A DNA stretch of 64,000 nt from Alphaproteobacteria bacterium (GCA_020850755.1 JADZEB010000016.1:124001-188000), one strand, 5' to 3'; counted from the stretch's first letter, positions 44,724 through 54,672 are shown. Numbers and translations: made by a program. The notes: generated by a model from the letters alone, not told the origin.

Positions 44724-46018
44724 TCGGCCTCGACGCCACCCTGTTCCTCGCCTTTGTCGCCTTGATGCTGGTGGGCGTGCCGCTCGGCGTGGCGCTGGGC
44801 CTGTCGGGCACCGCCGTGCTGGCCCTGCACGGCACCGGCATGATGGCCCTGCCCAACAGCGTCTGGACGGGCATCGCCAAGTATCCGCTGCTGGCGATAC
44901 CGGTATTCATCATGGCCGGCATGATCTTCGAGCGCTCGGGGGTCGCGATCCGGCTGGTGCGCTTCGCCTCCGCCCTGATCGGCGAACGCCATGGCGGGCT
45001 CGGGGCGGTCGCTTGCGTGGTGTGCATGATCCTGGGCGGCATCTCGGGCTCGGGACCGGCAGACGCGGCGGCAGTGGCCAGCGTGATGATCCCGGCGATG
45101 CACAAGGCCGGCTACCCCAAGCCCTATTCCGCTGCGCTGATCGCCGCCGCGGGCTCGACCGCGATCCTGATCCCGCCCTCGATCGGGTTCATCCTCTACA
45201 CCGTGCTGGTGCCGCAGGTGAGCGTGCCGGCGATTTTCGCCGCCGGCCTGGTGCCGGGCCTGCTGGCCGGCCTTGCGTTGACGCTGCCCAACTGGTGGCT
45301 CGCCCGCCGCCACGGCATGGGCCTGGCGGACGCTGCAATCGGCCCCCGCCCGCCGCTCTGGCAGAGCTTCAAGGAAGCGGGCTGGGGCCTGATGGCGCCG
45401 GTACTGATCCTGGGCGGCATGCGCGCCGGCCTGTTCACGCCCACGGAAGCCGCCGTGGTGGCGGTGTTCTACGGCCTGTTCGTGGGTTTCGTCGTCTATC
45501 GCACGCTGACGCTCGGCGCGATGTGGCAGGCGCTCGCCGACGCCGCCGAGATCGCCGGCACGGTGCTGCTGGTGATCGGGCTGGCATCGGTGTTCGCCCA
45601 TGCCGGCTCGACCCTGGGCACCTTCGACCATCTCGCCCAGGCCGTGCTGCGCCAGGGCATGGGCGAGGTGCCGGTGCTGCTGGCGATCAACCTCGTGCTT
45701 CTGGTCGCCGGCATGTTCCTCGACGCGGTCTCGGTCCTGTTCATATTCCTGCCGATCCTGGTCCCCGTGGCCCGCAATTTCGGCTGGGACATGACCTGGT
45801 TCGGCGTCATGTTCATGATGAACATGGCGATCGGGCAGTTCACGCCACCCGTGGCGGTGAACCTGCTGGTCACCTGCCGCATCGCCGGCATCCCGGTCGA
45901 GAGCACCGTGCGATGGGTGCTGTGGTTCGTGGGCGCTATGGGCATCGCCCTGCTGCTGGTGGCCTTCGTGCCCGAGATGGCGCTCGGCCTGCCGCGGATA
46001 CTCGGATACTTGCGCTGA
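44720..46018 (+). CDS. dctM: TRAP transporter large permease DctM
   Basis: Polytopic permease of 432 aa (family 425-440) with about 12 segments. Landmarks are VGVPLGVALGLSG, GGISGSGPADAAAVASVMIPAM, STAILIPPSIGFILY, and FTPTEAAVVAVFYGLFVG. The C-terminal half has NLVLLVAGMFLDAVSVLFIF and GQFTPPVAVNLL. It starts with GTG overlapping the dctQ stop (GTGA). It completes the importer begun by dctP. Confidence 0.95.
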   Translation: MIGLDATLFLAFVALMLVGVPLGVALGLSGTAVLALHGTGMMALPNSVWTGIAKYPLLAIPVFIMAGMIFERSGVAIRLVRFASALIGERHGGLGAVACVVCMILGGISGSGPADAAAVASVMIPAMHKAGYPKPYSAALIAAAGSTAILIPPSIGFILYTVLVPQVSVPAIFAAGLVPGLLAGLALTLPNWWLARRHGMGLADAAIGPRPPLWQSFKEAGWGLMAPVLILGGMRAGLFTPTEAAVVAVFYGLFVGFVVYRTLTLGAMWQALADAAEIAGTVLLVIGLASVFAHAGSTLGTFDHLAQAVLRQGMGEVPVLLAINLVLLVAGMFLDAVSVLFIFLPILVPVARNFGWDMTWFGVMFMMNMAIGQFTPPVAVNLLVTCRIAGIPVESTVRWVLWFVGAMGIALLLVAFVPEMALGLPRILGYLR

Positions 46019-46063
46019 CGCACCCTTGCCGCGGCGGCGCAGGCCGGCCACGATGGACGCGGG

Positions 46064-47323
46064 ATGTTGCACGACACGCGACCGGGACCCGGCACCAAGC
46101 CTCTGCTCAGGGACGAGCAGTTCCTGCGCCTGTGGCTGTTGGGCTGCCTTGGCAACACGATGCGCTGGCTGGAGATCCTGGCCTCGGGCCTCTATACGCT
46201 CGACCAGACCGGCTCGGGACTGATGGTCGCGCTGGTGTCGGTCATGCGCTCGCTGCCGATGCTGTTGTTCGGCGCGGTGCTCGGCGCGGTATCGGAAACC
46301 GTGAACCGCAAGCACATCATCGTGTTCGGCGCAGCCTTGAGCACGGCAACCGCGGCCGTACTTGCAGTGCTGGCGGCGACCGAAACCATACGCATCTGGC
46401 ACATCCTGCTGGGCGGCTGGATCAGCGGCACCTTCTGGTCGACCGAGCATTCGACGCGCCGGCGCATGGTGGGCGAGATGGCCGGACCGGGCCGGGTCGT
46501 GCAGGCGATCGCCCTTGATTCGATCACCAACTCGATCACGCGGATGGTGGGGCCGGTGCTTGGCGGCCTGGCCTACGAGCTCATCGCGCTGCGTGGCGCC
46601 TTCGCGATCTCGGCGCTGTTCAACCTGGTCACGGTGCTGACCTCGCTCGGCATCCGCCACGAGCAGGAGACGCGTCCGCTGCGCCTGGCGCGCCTGCCCG
46701 CGGAGATGGCCGAGGGCTGGGCCTATGCGCGCTCGAACATGCCGATCCTCGCCGTGTGCCTGATCACCATGGCAATGAACATCTTCGGCTTCTCCTTCTC
46801 GGCGATCGCCGCACCTCTTGGACGGCAGACCTTCCAGGTCTCGCCCACTTTCGTCGGCGTGCTGGCGGCATCCGAGCCGCTCGGCTCGCTGATCGGCGGG
46901 CTCCTGATCGCGAGCCGCCCGCCGCGAATACACTACGGCGTACTGTTCGTCAGCGGTTGCCTGCTGTTCATGGTACTGCTAACGCTGATGCCCCTTTCGC
47001 CCTGGTACGCTCTCGCCTGCCTCGTGCTGGTGGTCGGTGGCCTCGGGGTCGCGGCGTTCGGCAACATGCAGACCACCATCCTGCTGAACGAGGCGCCGCC
47101 ATCCGTGCGCTCGCGCGTGATGGGAATCCTCACCGTGTTCATCGGCACCGGCCCCTTCGGCGTGCTGGTCACCGGCTCCTTGGCCGACCGCATGGGACCG
47201 CCGCGTGCCGTCATGCTGATGGCGGCAGTCGGCACCTGCATCGTCGCGGCGGTCGGCGCCCTCTGGTATCGCTCTGCCCAGCGCAAGGAGCGCGCAAGGA
47301 AGGACCCGCATGACACCCATTGA
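46064..47323 (+). CDS. MFS transporter (MFS_3, EntS-like)
   Basis: A 419-residue carrier with about 12 hydrophobic helices in two halves. Loop 2-3 lacks the classical GxLxDRxGR but has VSETVNRKHIIVFG. LGGWISGTFWSTEHSTRRRMVGE and DSITNSITRMVGPVLGG match the MFS_3 exporter branch, and the C-terminal half shows LADRMGPPRAVM. The start context is weak. It is 45 bases after dctM, and its end overlaps the aminotransferase start. Export of a metabolite or drug-like compound is the usual role; the substrate is unknown. Confidence 0.85.
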   Translation: MLHDTRPGPGTKPLLRDEQFLRLWLLGCLGNTMRWLEILASGLYTLDQTGSGLMVALVSVMRSLPMLLFGAVLGAVSETVNRKHIIVFGAALSTATAAVLAVLAATETIRIWHILLGGWISGTFWSTEHSTRRRMVGEMAGPGRVVQAIALDSITNSITRMVGPVLGGLAYELIALRGAFAISALFNLVTVLTSLGIRHEQETRPLRLARLPAEMAEGWAYARSNMPILAVCLITMAMNIFGFSFSAIAAPLGRQTFQVSPTFVGVLAASEPLGSLIGGLLIASRPPRIHYGVLFVSGCLLFMVLLTLMPLSPWYALACLVLVVGGLGVAAFGNMQTTILLNEAPPSVRSRVMGILTVFIGTGPFGVLVTGSLADRMGPPRAVMLMAAVGTCIVAAVGALWYRSAQRKERARKDPHDTH

Positions 47324-48707
47324 CCCCCCCGGCAGCGGCGAGAACAGCATCGGCGTCCGCGACCGTGCTGCGCACTGGCACCCGCACACCGATCCGCGCC
47401 GGCACGAGCAGATGGGACCGATCGCGATCGCGCGCGGCGATGGCGTCCATGTCGAGGACATGGCCGGGCGCCGCTACATCGAGGGCATGGCCGGGCTCTG
47501 GTGCGCCTCGCTCGGCTTTAGCGAGAAGCGCCTGATCGAGGCCGCGCAGCGCCAGGCGATGGCGCTGCCCTTCTACCATACCGCCAATCATCGCTCCTCG
47601 AGCCCGGTGGTGGAGCTGGCCGAGACGCTGCTGGCGATGGCGCCGCGCCCGATGGGCAAGGTGCTGTTCGTCACCACCGGCTCCGAGGGCATCGACACCA
47701 TGGTGAAGATGGCCTGGGCCTATCATCGCGGGCGGGGCAAGCCGGGCAAGCGCAAGATCATCTCGCGCAACCGCGCCTATCACGGCGCGACCGTGATGGG
47801 CGCGAGCCTGTCCGGCATCCCGGCGATGCAGAGCACTTTCGGCCTGCCGCTGCCGGGCGTGATCCACGCGACCTGCCCGCACCACTGGCGCGAAGGCCGC
47901 CCGGGCGAAAGCGAGGCCGCATTCACTGCCCGCCTTGCGGCCGAGATCGAGGCGATCATCGCCCGCGAGGGCGCGGATACGGTCGCCGCCATCATCGCCG
48001 AGCCGGTGTTCGCCGGCGGCGGCGTGATCGTCCCGCCCGCGGGCTACTTCGAGGCGGTCCAGGCGGTGCTGCGCCGGCACGATGTGCTGCTCCTGGCCGA
48101 CGAGATCGTCACCGGCTTCGGGCGCACCGGCAACTGGTGGGGCAGCCAGACGGTTGGCGCGGTGCCGGACATCCTCGTCTCCGCCAAGGCGCTCTCCTCC
48201 GCCTATTTCCCGATCGCGGCGGTGATGGCCACGGAAGCAGTCTACCAGTCCGTGGCCGAGGCCTCGGCCGAGGCCGGCGTCTTCGCACACGGATTCACCT
48301 TCTCCGGCCACCCGGTCGGCGCTGCGGTGGCGCTGGAAGCGATCCGCATCTACCAGGAGCGCGACATCCTGGCCCATGTCCGGCGCGTCTCGGCGCATCT
48401 GTTCGCCGGGTTGAACGCCCTGCGCGGCCACCCGCTGGTGGCCGAGGTGCGCGGCATCGGCCTGATGGCGGCGGTGGAGCTGATGGCCGATCCGGATGCG
48501 CGCACGCCCTTCCCGCCCGCCCTGAAGTTCGGCCGCATCGTCGAGCAGACCGCGCTGCGCCACGGCCTGATCGTGCGCGCGATCGGGGACGCGATCGCCT
48601 TCGCCCCACCGCTGATCATCACCGAGGCCGAGATCGACCAGATGCTCGCGCGCTTCGCCGCCGCGCTCGATGAAGCGATGGCGCAGGCCCGCCCCCTTCC
48701 GGCATGA
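47310..48707 (+). CDS. Class III (omega) aminotransferase
   Basis: PLP-dependent aminotransferase of 465 aa. Seen are HTDPRRHEQMGPIAIARGDG, GMAGLWCASLGF, the cofactor loop VTTGSEGIDTMVKMAW, DEIVTGFGRTGNWWGSQ with the PLP-contact Asp, and the Schiff-base Lys in ILVSAKALSSAYFPIAAV. FAHGFTFSGHPVGAAVALE follows. This form is typical of beta-alanine/pyruvate-, GABA- or polyamine-type transaminases. AAGGAAGGA precedes the ATG. It overlaps the MFS gene by 14 bases and is followed after 44 bases by an M20 peptidase. Confidence 0.92.
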   Translation: MTPIDPPGSGENSIGVRDRAAHWHPHTDPRRHEQMGPIAIARGDGVHVEDMAGRRYIEGMAGLWCASLGFSEKRLIEAAQRQAMALPFYHTANHRSSSPVVELAETLLAMAPRPMGKVLFVTTGSEGIDTMVKMAWAYHRGRGKPGKRKIISRNRAYHGATVMGASLSGIPAMQSTFGLPLPGVIHATCPHHWREGRPGESEAAFTARLAAEIEAIIAREGADTVAAIIAEPVFAGGGVIVPPAGYFEAVQAVLRRHDVLLLADEIVTGFGRTGNWWGSQTVGAVPDILVSAKALSSAYFPIAAVMATEAVYQSVAEASAEAGVFAHGFTFSGHPVGAAVALEAIRIYQERDILAHVRRVSAHLFAGLNALRGHPLVAEVRGIGLMAAVELMADPDARTPFPPALKFGRIVEQTALRHGLIVRAIGDAIAFAPPLIITEAEIDQMLARFAAALDEAMAQARPLPA

Positions 48708-48751
48708 TCGCCGGGTTCCCGCGATAGCCCTCCCGCCGCAGAGAGCCGATC

Positions 48752-50176
48752 ATGTCCGATCCCGTGCCCGCCATCCTTGCCCATGTCGAGGCCGGCCTGG
48801 CGGCCTCGCTAGACCGGCTGTTCGACTTCCTGCGCATCCCGAGCATCAGCGCCCAGCCCGACCATGCCGGCGATTGCCGCCGCGCCGCCGAGTGGGCCTG
48901 CGCGCAACTGGCCGGGATCGGCTTCGAAGCCGGCCTGCGCCCGACCGCCGGGCACCCGATTGTGGTGGCGCACCATCCGGGCAAGCGCGCGGGCGCGTCC
49001 GGACAGGGACCGCACCTGCTCTACTACGGCCACTACGACGTGCAGCCGCCCGAGCCGTTGGCGCTCTGGACCAGCGATCCCTTCGCACCCGCGCTGGTGG
49101 ACGGGCCGCGCGGCAAGCGCATCGTCGCGCGCGGCGCGGTGGACGACAAGGGCCAGGTCATGACCTTCATCGAGGCCCTGCGCGCCTGGCACACCGTTGC
49201 CGGCGGTCCGCCGACGCGGGTCAGCGTGTTCCTCGAAGGCGAGGAGGAGTGCGGCAGCCCCAGCCTGCCCGCCTTCCTGGATGCCAATCGCGCGGAGCTG
49301 GCGGCCGATCTGGCGATCGTCTGCGATACCAGCATGTGGGACTTCGCCACGCCCGCCATCACCACGCGGCTGCGCGGCATGTGCTATGTCGAGATCACGC
49401 TGAAGGGCCCCAACCGCGACCTGCATTCGGGCATGTATGGCGGCTCGGCGCTCAATCCCATCAATGCTCTCGCGCGCATCCTGGGCCAGTTGCACGATGC
49501 CGATGGCCGGGTGCAGGTGCCGGGCTTCTACGATCGCGTCACCGACATCCCGCCCGCGCTCCTGCGCCAGTGGGAGGCGCTCGGCTTCGACGAGGGCGCC
49601 TATCTGCGCGACATCGGCCTCTCCGAGCCGGCGGGCGAGAGGCAGCGCTTCGCGCTCGAACGACTTTGGGCGCGCCCGACCGCGGACATCAACGGCATCT
49701 GGGGCGGCTATACCGGTGCCGGCTCCAAGACCGTGATCGCGTCGGAGGCGTCGGCCAAGCTGTCGTTCCGGCTGGTGCCGGACCAGGACCCGGCCGAGGT
49801 GTTCGAGGGGCTGAAGCGCTTCGTGGCCGCGCGCGCGCCAGCCGATGCGCGGATCGAATACAAGCTGTTCGGCCACTCCCCCGGCATCGCCATGCCCGAG
49901 GAGGCGCCGTGGCTCGGCGCGGCGCAGACCGCCCTTGCCGCGGAATTCGGCCGCGCCCCGGTGCTGATGGGCTGCGGCGGCTCCATCCCCGTGGTCGAGG
50001 CGATGCGCCGGCAGATCGGGCTTGATTCGTTGCTGGTGGGATTCGGGCTCGACGACGACCAGATCCACAGCCCGAACGAGAAGTTCGAGTTGGAGTGCTT
50101 CCGCCGCGGCATCCGGGCCAATGCCCGGCTGCTGGCCAGCCTTGCCGCGCTGCCAACGACCCGGGCAACCGCGTGA
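48752..50176 (+). CDS. M20-family metallopeptidase/dipeptidase
   Basis: Zn hydrolase of 474 aa. Metal and catalytic motifs are YYGHYDVQPPEPLALW (His, Asp), RGAVDDKGQVMTFIEAL (Asp), FLEGEEECGSP (catalytic Glu and metal Glu), and DTSMWD. The dimerisation domain has GPNRDLHSGMYGGSALNPINAL, and a C-terminal His is expected near DDDQIHSPNEKFELE. This is the carnosinase/DapE-like dipeptidase branch. It would cleave dipeptides or N-acyl amino acids in the cytoplasm, in line with the peptide-type receptor gene that follows. Confidence 0.92.
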   Translation: MSDPVPAILAHVEAGLAASLDRLFDFLRIPSISAQPDHAGDCRRAAEWACAQLAGIGFEAGLRPTAGHPIVVAHHPGKRAGASGQGPHLLYYGHYDVQPPEPLALWTSDPFAPALVDGPRGKRIVARGAVDDKGQVMTFIEALRAWHTVAGGPPTRVSVFLEGEEECGSPSLPAFLDANRAELAADLAIVCDTSMWDFATPAITTRLRGMCYVEITLKGPNRDLHSGMYGGSALNPINALARILGQLHDADGRVQVPGFYDRVTDIPPALLRQWEALGFDEGAYLRDIGLSEPAGERQRFALERLWARPTADINGIWGGYTGAGSKTVIASEASAKLSFRLVPDQDPAEVFEGLKRFVAARAPADARIEYKLFGHSPGIAMPEEAPWLGAAQTALAAEFGRAPVLMGCGGSIPVVEAMRRQIGLDSLLVGFGLDDDQIHSPNEKFELECFRRGIRANARLLASLAALPTTRATA

Positions 50177-50248
50177 AGATTGACTCGGGTGCCTGACGGG
50201 CCTCAGCATCGGCCCCGAGATCCACCCATACCCAGCGGAGATGCCGCC

Positions 50249-51841
50249 GTGACACACCTATCGCGCCTGCCGCTCGCGGTTGCCGTTGCCTGCGCCTTTG
50301 CGGCCGGCACCACACTGTCTTCGATCCCGGCTGGCGCGCAGGAGCTTCGCGTCGGCATGCAGACCGAGCCGGGCACGCTCGACCCGCAATTCAACCTGCT
50401 CGGCTCCAACACCTCGGCGCTGCGCAACATCTACGACACGCTGATCGCGCGCGACCAGAACCTCCAGCTCGTGCCGAGCCTCGCGCTTTCATGGCGTCCG
50501 CTGAACGACACCACATGGGAGTTCAAGCTCCGCCCGAACGTGCGCTTCCACGATGGCAGCGCCTTCACGGCCGAGGATGTGAAGTTCACCTTCGCGCGCA
50601 TCCCGAACGTGCCCGGCAACCCGAACAGCTATGCGGTCTATGCCGCCGGCATCACCGAGGTCGTGGTCGTCGATCCGCTGACCGTGCACTTCCGCACCAA
50701 CGGGCCGACGCCGCTCCTGCCCACCAACGTCTCCAACCTGTTCATCATCTCGGCCGCCAAGGGCGTTCGCCAGGCGGCGGAGTTCACCAGCGGCGCCGCG
50801 GCGGTCGGCACCGGTCCCTATCGGTTGAATACCTGGCGGCCGGGCCAGCCCTTCGTGCTTGACCGCAACGATTCCTTCTGGGGCGATCGCCCGCACTGGC
50901 AGCGCGCCATCTTCCGCCCGATCACCAACGATGCGTCGCGCGTCTCGGCGCTGCTTGCCGGGGATGTCGATTTCATCAACGGCGTGCCGTTGCAGGACAT
51001 TGCACGGCTGGCGCGCGATGCGCGCTTCAAGGTGTTCGCGGGGCAATCGGCCTATGTCTACATGCTATATCCCGACCTCGACCGCGACAACACACCCGGC
51101 CTTGCCGGCGCCGATGGGCGCCCGCTGCAGGCGAGCCCGTTCCGCGATGCCCGCGTGCGCGAAGCGATCAGCCTCGCGATCAATCGGCCGGGCATCGTCG
51201 AGCGGGTGATGGAGGGCTACGCTACCATCGCCAACCAGGCGGTGCCGCAGGGCTTTTTCGGCCATTCGGACGGCGTGCCGCCGGCACGCTTCGATGTCGA
51301 GCGCGCGCGCGTCCTGCTGCGCGAGGCGGGCCACCCCAACGGCTTCCAGACCACGCTGCACTGCCCGAACGACCGGTTCGTGAACGACAGCAAGATCTGC
51401 GAGGCGATCACGCAGCAACTGGCGCGGGTCGGCATTCGCGTCAACCTTGTGGCCATGCCGCGCACGACCTTCTTCCCGATGCGGGCGCGGCGCGAGTTCG
51501 GCTTCCACGCCGCCGGCTGGGGCAGCCTGACTGGCGAGAGCTCCTACTTCCTCGGCGCGCAGATCCATTCGCCAAACCGCGCGCTCGGCCTCGGCGCGAT
51601 CAATACCAACGGGGCCGGCAGCCCGGCGATCGATGCGGTGATCCAGCAGGCCCGCCGCACCCTGGACGACACCCAGCGCGGGGCGCTCTTGCGCCAGGCG
51701 ATGGAGATGACCATGAAGGACAATCTCGTCATCCCGGTCCTGACCTTCCAGGCGATCTGGGCCGGGCGCGGCGACCGCGTCGCCTTCACCACCCGCGCCG
51801 ACGAGGAAACACTCGCCGCCGAAGTGAAGCCGGCGCGCTAG
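50249..51841 (+). CDS. ABC transporter substrate-binding protein, SBP_bac_5 family (orphan)
   Basis: Receptor of 530 aa. I start at GTG 50249, which is preceded by CGGAG and gives a Sec signal (SRLPLAVAVACAFAAGTTL, cleavage after PAGAQ). An earlier ATG (50180) would bury the signal. Family segments are LRVGMQTEPGTLDPQFNLL, LSWRPLNDTTWEFKLRPNVRFHDG, AVGTGPYRLNTWRPGQPF, VREAISLAINRPGIVERV and LLREAGHPNGFQT. No cognate permease genes are adjacent. It lies between the M20 peptidase (72-base gap) and the SDR gene. Together with the receptors at 12493 and 27695 it is the third orphan of this family in the window. Confidence 0.92.
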   Translation: MTHLSRLPLAVAVACAFAAGTTLSSIPAGAQELRVGMQTEPGTLDPQFNLLGSNTSALRNIYDTLIARDQNLQLVPSLALSWRPLNDTTWEFKLRPNVRFHDGSAFTAEDVKFTFARIPNVPGNPNSYAVYAAGITEVVVVDPLTVHFRTNGPTPLLPTNVSNLFIISAAKGVRQAAEFTSGAAAVGTGPYRLNTWRPGQPFVLDRNDSFWGDRPHWQRAIFRPITNDASRVSALLAGDVDFINGVPLQDIARLARDARFKVFAGQSAYVYMLYPDLDRDNTPGLAGADGRPLQASPFRDARVREAISLAINRPGIVERVMEGYATIANQAVPQGFFGHSDGVPPARFDVERARVLLREAGHPNGFQTTLHCPNDRFVNDSKICEAITQQLARVGIRVNLVAMPRTTFFPMRARREFGFHAAGWGSLTGESSYFLGAQIHSPNRALGLGAINTNGAGSPAIDAVIQQARRTLDDTQRGALLRQAMEMTMKDNLVIPVLTFQAIWAGRGDRVAFTTRADEETLAAEVKPAR

Positions 51842-51860
51842 TGACGCTGCGCGGCGCGGC

Positions 51861-52640
51861 ATGAGCACAAGAACGGCACTGGCCGCTGACGCGCTCGCCG
51901 GGCGTCGGGCACTCGTCACCGGCGCAGGCAGCGACGGCATCGGGCGCGCCACCGCGCGCGCCCTTGCAGCCGCCGGGGCGCGCCTCGCCGTCCATCACTG
52001 GCAAGAACCCGAGGGCGCAACCCTGCTGGAACGCGAGATCGGTGCACATGTCGTGCAGGCCGATTTCGCCAGTGCCGCGGCCGCGCGCACGGCCGTACGA
52101 CAGGCGGCGGAGGCGCTGGGCGGGCTCGAGCTCCTGGTCTGTTGCGCAGCCGCCTTGCTGCGCAAGCCGGCGCTGGAGACGACCGACGAGGAGTGGGCGC
52201 GGGTGCTGGCGGTCACGCTCACCGGCACTTTCGCCTGCGCACAGGAAGCCGCCTCGATCATGGCGCGCCAGGGCTTCGGGCGCATCGTCATCGTTTCTTC
52301 CGTCAACCAGTGGACGCCGAATGCCGGGCTTGTCGCCTATTCGGCGGCCAAGGGCGGGGTGATGCAGATGGCGCGCACCCTGGCGCTGGAGCTTGCGCCA
52401 GTGGGCGTCACGGTGAACCTGCTCGCACCCGGCACGATCGAGACCGACCTCAACCGGGGCGCCCTGGCCAAGCCGGACTGGCGCGACTACAAGACAAGCC
52501 TTGTACCGGCGGCGCGCATCGGCCGCCCCGAGGAGGTCGCCGCCGCCGCCGCCTGGCTCTGCACCGATGCCGCAGGCTACGTCACGGGCGCCACGCTTGC
52601 CGTTGATGGCGGCCTGTCGCTTTTGGGAGTGAGATCATGA
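51861..52640 (+). CDS. Short-chain dehydrogenase/reductase (SDR)
   Basis: Classical SDR of 259 aa. The cofactor motif is TGAGSDGIGRATARALA, CCAAAL stands in for NNAG, the catalytic Ser is in VIVSSVNQW, and the YSAAKGG Tyr/Lys pair precedes MQMARTLALELAPVGVTVN. The tail VTGATLAVDGGLSL is standard. It reduces or oxidises an alcohol/ketone with NAD(P); the substrate is unknown. It overlaps the following hydrolase gene by 4 bases (ATGA), so the two likely act on one pathway. Confidence 0.92.
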   Translation: MSTRTALAADALAGRRALVTGAGSDGIGRATARALAAAGARLAVHHWQEPEGATLLEREIGAHVVQADFASAAAARTAVRQAAEALGGLELLVCCAAALLRKPALETTDEEWARVLAVTLTGTFACAQEAASIMARQGFGRIVIVSSVNQWTPNAGLVAYSAAKGGVMQMARTLALELAPVGVTVNLLAPGTIETDLNRGALAKPDWRDYKTSLVPAARIGRPEEVAAAAAWLCTDAAGYVTGATLAVDGGLSLLGVRS

Positions 52641-53434
52641 CCGCGATCTGGGAAGCCTATGCGATCCGCTTCGCCACCATGAGCGCGCGGCGCGCAAGCC
52701 AGGTGTTCCTGGGCGGCCTGCCCGCCGACATGAAGGACGATCCGATGTGGCCGTTCAACTTCTATGTCTGGTGCCTGAAGGGACCGGCCGGAACGATCGT
52801 GATAGACACCGGTGCCTCCACCGCCACCGCCGCCAAGCGCAGCTTTCCCCTGCTGCGCACGGTGGAGGAAGGGCTTGCCGCGATCGGCGTCGATGCCGCC
52901 AAGGTCGGCACCGTGCTGCTGACACATCTGCACTGGGACCATGCCGGCAACCCGGCCCTGTTCACCGGGGCGCGCTTCCACATGCATCGCCAGGAGATGA
53001 ACTACGTGACCGGCCCGGCAATGCGCCATGCCTTCCTGCGCGGCGGCTACGATTCGGACGAGATCGGCGCCGTCGTCAGACTGGTCCACGATGGCCGCCT
53101 GAAGCTGCATGATTCGAAGACGGTGGCGCTGGCCGAGGGTGTCGTCGGCCATCATGTCGGCGGCCATACAGCCGGCCAGATGCTGGTACGCGTGAACACG
53201 CGCCGGGGCTGGATGGTGATCGCGAATGACTCCGTGGCCTTCCGCGAGGGGCGGCGCCGGGGCCTCCCCTTCCCCACGGTCTACAACGTCGCCGATGCGC
53301 TCGAAGCCTTCGACACTGCCCGCAGCCTTGCCGATGCGGAGGATCTGGTGATCCCCGGCCACGATCCCTGGGTTATGGCCGCGCATCCGCCCGCCGCGCC
53401 CGGCCTTGACGGCGTCGCCCATCGCCTGGACTGA
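52637..53434 (+). CDS. Metallo-beta-lactamase-fold hydrolase (lactonase-like)
   Basis: A 265-residue hydrolase. The HxHxDH motif is in LLTHLHWDHAGN, further metal ligands are the Asp in NDSVA and His residues in HHVGGHTAGQM and PGHDPW. The shape (short N-terminal strand pair, WCLKGPAGTIVIDTG) fits the AHL-lactonase/AttM-like branch of N-acyl homoserine lactone hydrolases. Many relatives open unrelated lactones. It is translationally coupled to the SDR and followed by an FMN hydroxy-acid oxidase. An oxidation, lactone-opening, oxidation series is a plausible reading. Confidence 0.88.
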   Translation: MTAIWEAYAIRFATMSARRASQVFLGGLPADMKDDPMWPFNFYVWCLKGPAGTIVIDTGASTATAAKRSFPLLRTVEEGLAAIGVDAAKVGTVLLTHLHWDHAGNPALFTGARFHMHRQEMNYVTGPAMRHAFLRGGYDSDEIGAVVRLVHDGRLKLHDSKTVALAEGVVGHHVGGHTAGQMLVRVNTRRGWMVIANDSVAFREGRRRGLPFPTVYNVADALEAFDTARSLADAEDLVIPGHDPWVMAAHPPAAPGLDGVAHRLD

Positions 53435-53475
53435 CGCGCCCCAAAGCTCGACACCGCAGTTCCGGACACGCCAGC

Positions 53476-54672
53476 ATGAGCCGCCGCCGGCCCACCCGCG
53501 TCGATCTCGCCCTGGACATCGCCGATCTCCGCAACGCCGCACGGCACTATCTGCCCAATATCTGCTTCGAGTTCATCGAAGGAGGCGCCGAGGACGAGCT
53601 CACCTTGCGGCGCAACCGCGCAGCATTCGAAAGCGTGGCCTTCGTCCCGCGCGCGCTGGTGGATGTCGCCAGGCGCAATCTCGAAGTGCCGCTGTTCGGC
53701 AAGCCGGTCGCCGCGCCCCTCGCAATCAGCCCGATGGGCGTGGCCGGCTGGCACCGGCGCGGCGCCGACATGATGATCGCGCGGGCGTGCAAGGCAGCCG
53801 GCATTCCCTACACACTCTCCACCTCGGCCTCGACACGGCTCGAGGACATGGCCGAGCAGGTGGGCGGGCGGCTCTGGATGCAGCTCTATGCCCTGCGCGA
53901 TCCGGCGGCGATGACAACCATTGCCGCGCGCGCCAACGCCGCCGGCTACGAGGCGCTGGTGCTGACCGTCGATACGCCGGTTGCGGGCATCCGCGAATGG
54001 GACATGCGCAATTTCGTCACGCCCACCAGGCCCACTTGGCGCAACCGCCTCGGTGTGCTGATGCATCCGCGCTGGATGCTGGATGTGCTGCGCCACGGCC
54101 TGCCGCGCCTGCCGAACGTCGAGGAACTGATGCCGCCCGACCAGCGCTCGGGCCGGGCCGGGCGTCTGTATGTGGCGGAGAACAAGGACCCGTCGCTGAC
54201 GCTGGAAAGCGTCAAGCGCCTGCGCGAGATGTGGCCGCGCACGCTGATGATCAAGGGTATCCTTTCGCCCGAGGATGTGGACGCGGTGGCCGGGCTCGGT
54301 GTCGATGCGGTCATCCTGAGCAATCATGGCGGCCGGCAGCTCGACAGTGCCGTGTCCGCCTTCGAGATGCTGCCCCGTGCGGTGCAGGCGGCGGCGGGAC
54401 GGCTGGCGATCCTGCTTGATGGCGGGGTGCGGCGCGGTGCCGATATCATCAAGGCACGAGCGCTCGGGGCTGCAGCCGTGATGATGGGGCGCCCCGCCCT
54501 GTTCGGTGCGGCGGCCGGCGGCGAGGCAGGTGCCGCGCGCGCGATCCAGATCATCACCGCCGAGGCCAGCCGTACGCTGGCCCTGATCGGCGTGCCGGAT
54601 ATCCGCGATGTCGGGCCGCAGCACCTCACGGCGGCCGCGCCCTGTCCGCCGCTGCCCGACCGGAGCCGATAG
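53476..54672 (+). CDS. FMN-dependent alpha-hydroxy-acid oxidase/dehydrogenase (LldD-like)
   Basis: A 398-residue flavoenzyme of the same family as 32412-33488 but of a different subgroup. It has PLAISPMGVAGWHRRGAD, LWMQLYALRD, an internal membrane-loop-like segment around residues 175-230 (longer than in the soluble oxidases), TLMIKGILS, SNHGGRQLDSAVSAFEML, and ILLDGGVRRGADIIKA. Loop length and size fit L-lactate or mandelate dehydrogenase LldD/MdlB, which pass electrons to quinone. It is the last gene before the AT-rich leader of the RTX gene. Confidence 0.92.
   Translation: MSRRRPTRVDLALDIADLRNAARHYLPNICFEFIEGGAEDELTLRRNRAAFESVAFVPRALVDVARRNLEVPLFGKPVAAPLAISPMGVAGWHRRGADMMIARACKAAGIPYTLSTSASTRLEDMAEQVGGRLWMQLYALRDPAAMTTIAARANAAGYEALVLTVDTPVAGIREWDMRNFVTPTRPTWRNRLGVLMHPRWMLDVLRHGLPRLPNVEELMPPDQRSGRAGRLYVAENKDPSLTLESVKRLREMWPRTLMIKGILSPEDVDAVAGLGVDAVILSNHGGRQLDSAVSAFEMLPRAVQAAAGRLAILLDGGVRRGADIIKARALGAAAVMMGRPALFGAAAGGEAGAARAIQIITAEASRTLALIGVPDIRDVGPQHLTAAAPCPPLPDRSR

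Noticed and set aside
44597-46933. 778-residue minus-strand open frame opposite the TRAP permease genes
   Set aside because: It is antisense to DctQ, DctM and MFS genes with intact family motifs. The His/Gln/Asp/Arg-rich product is a GC-bias artefact.
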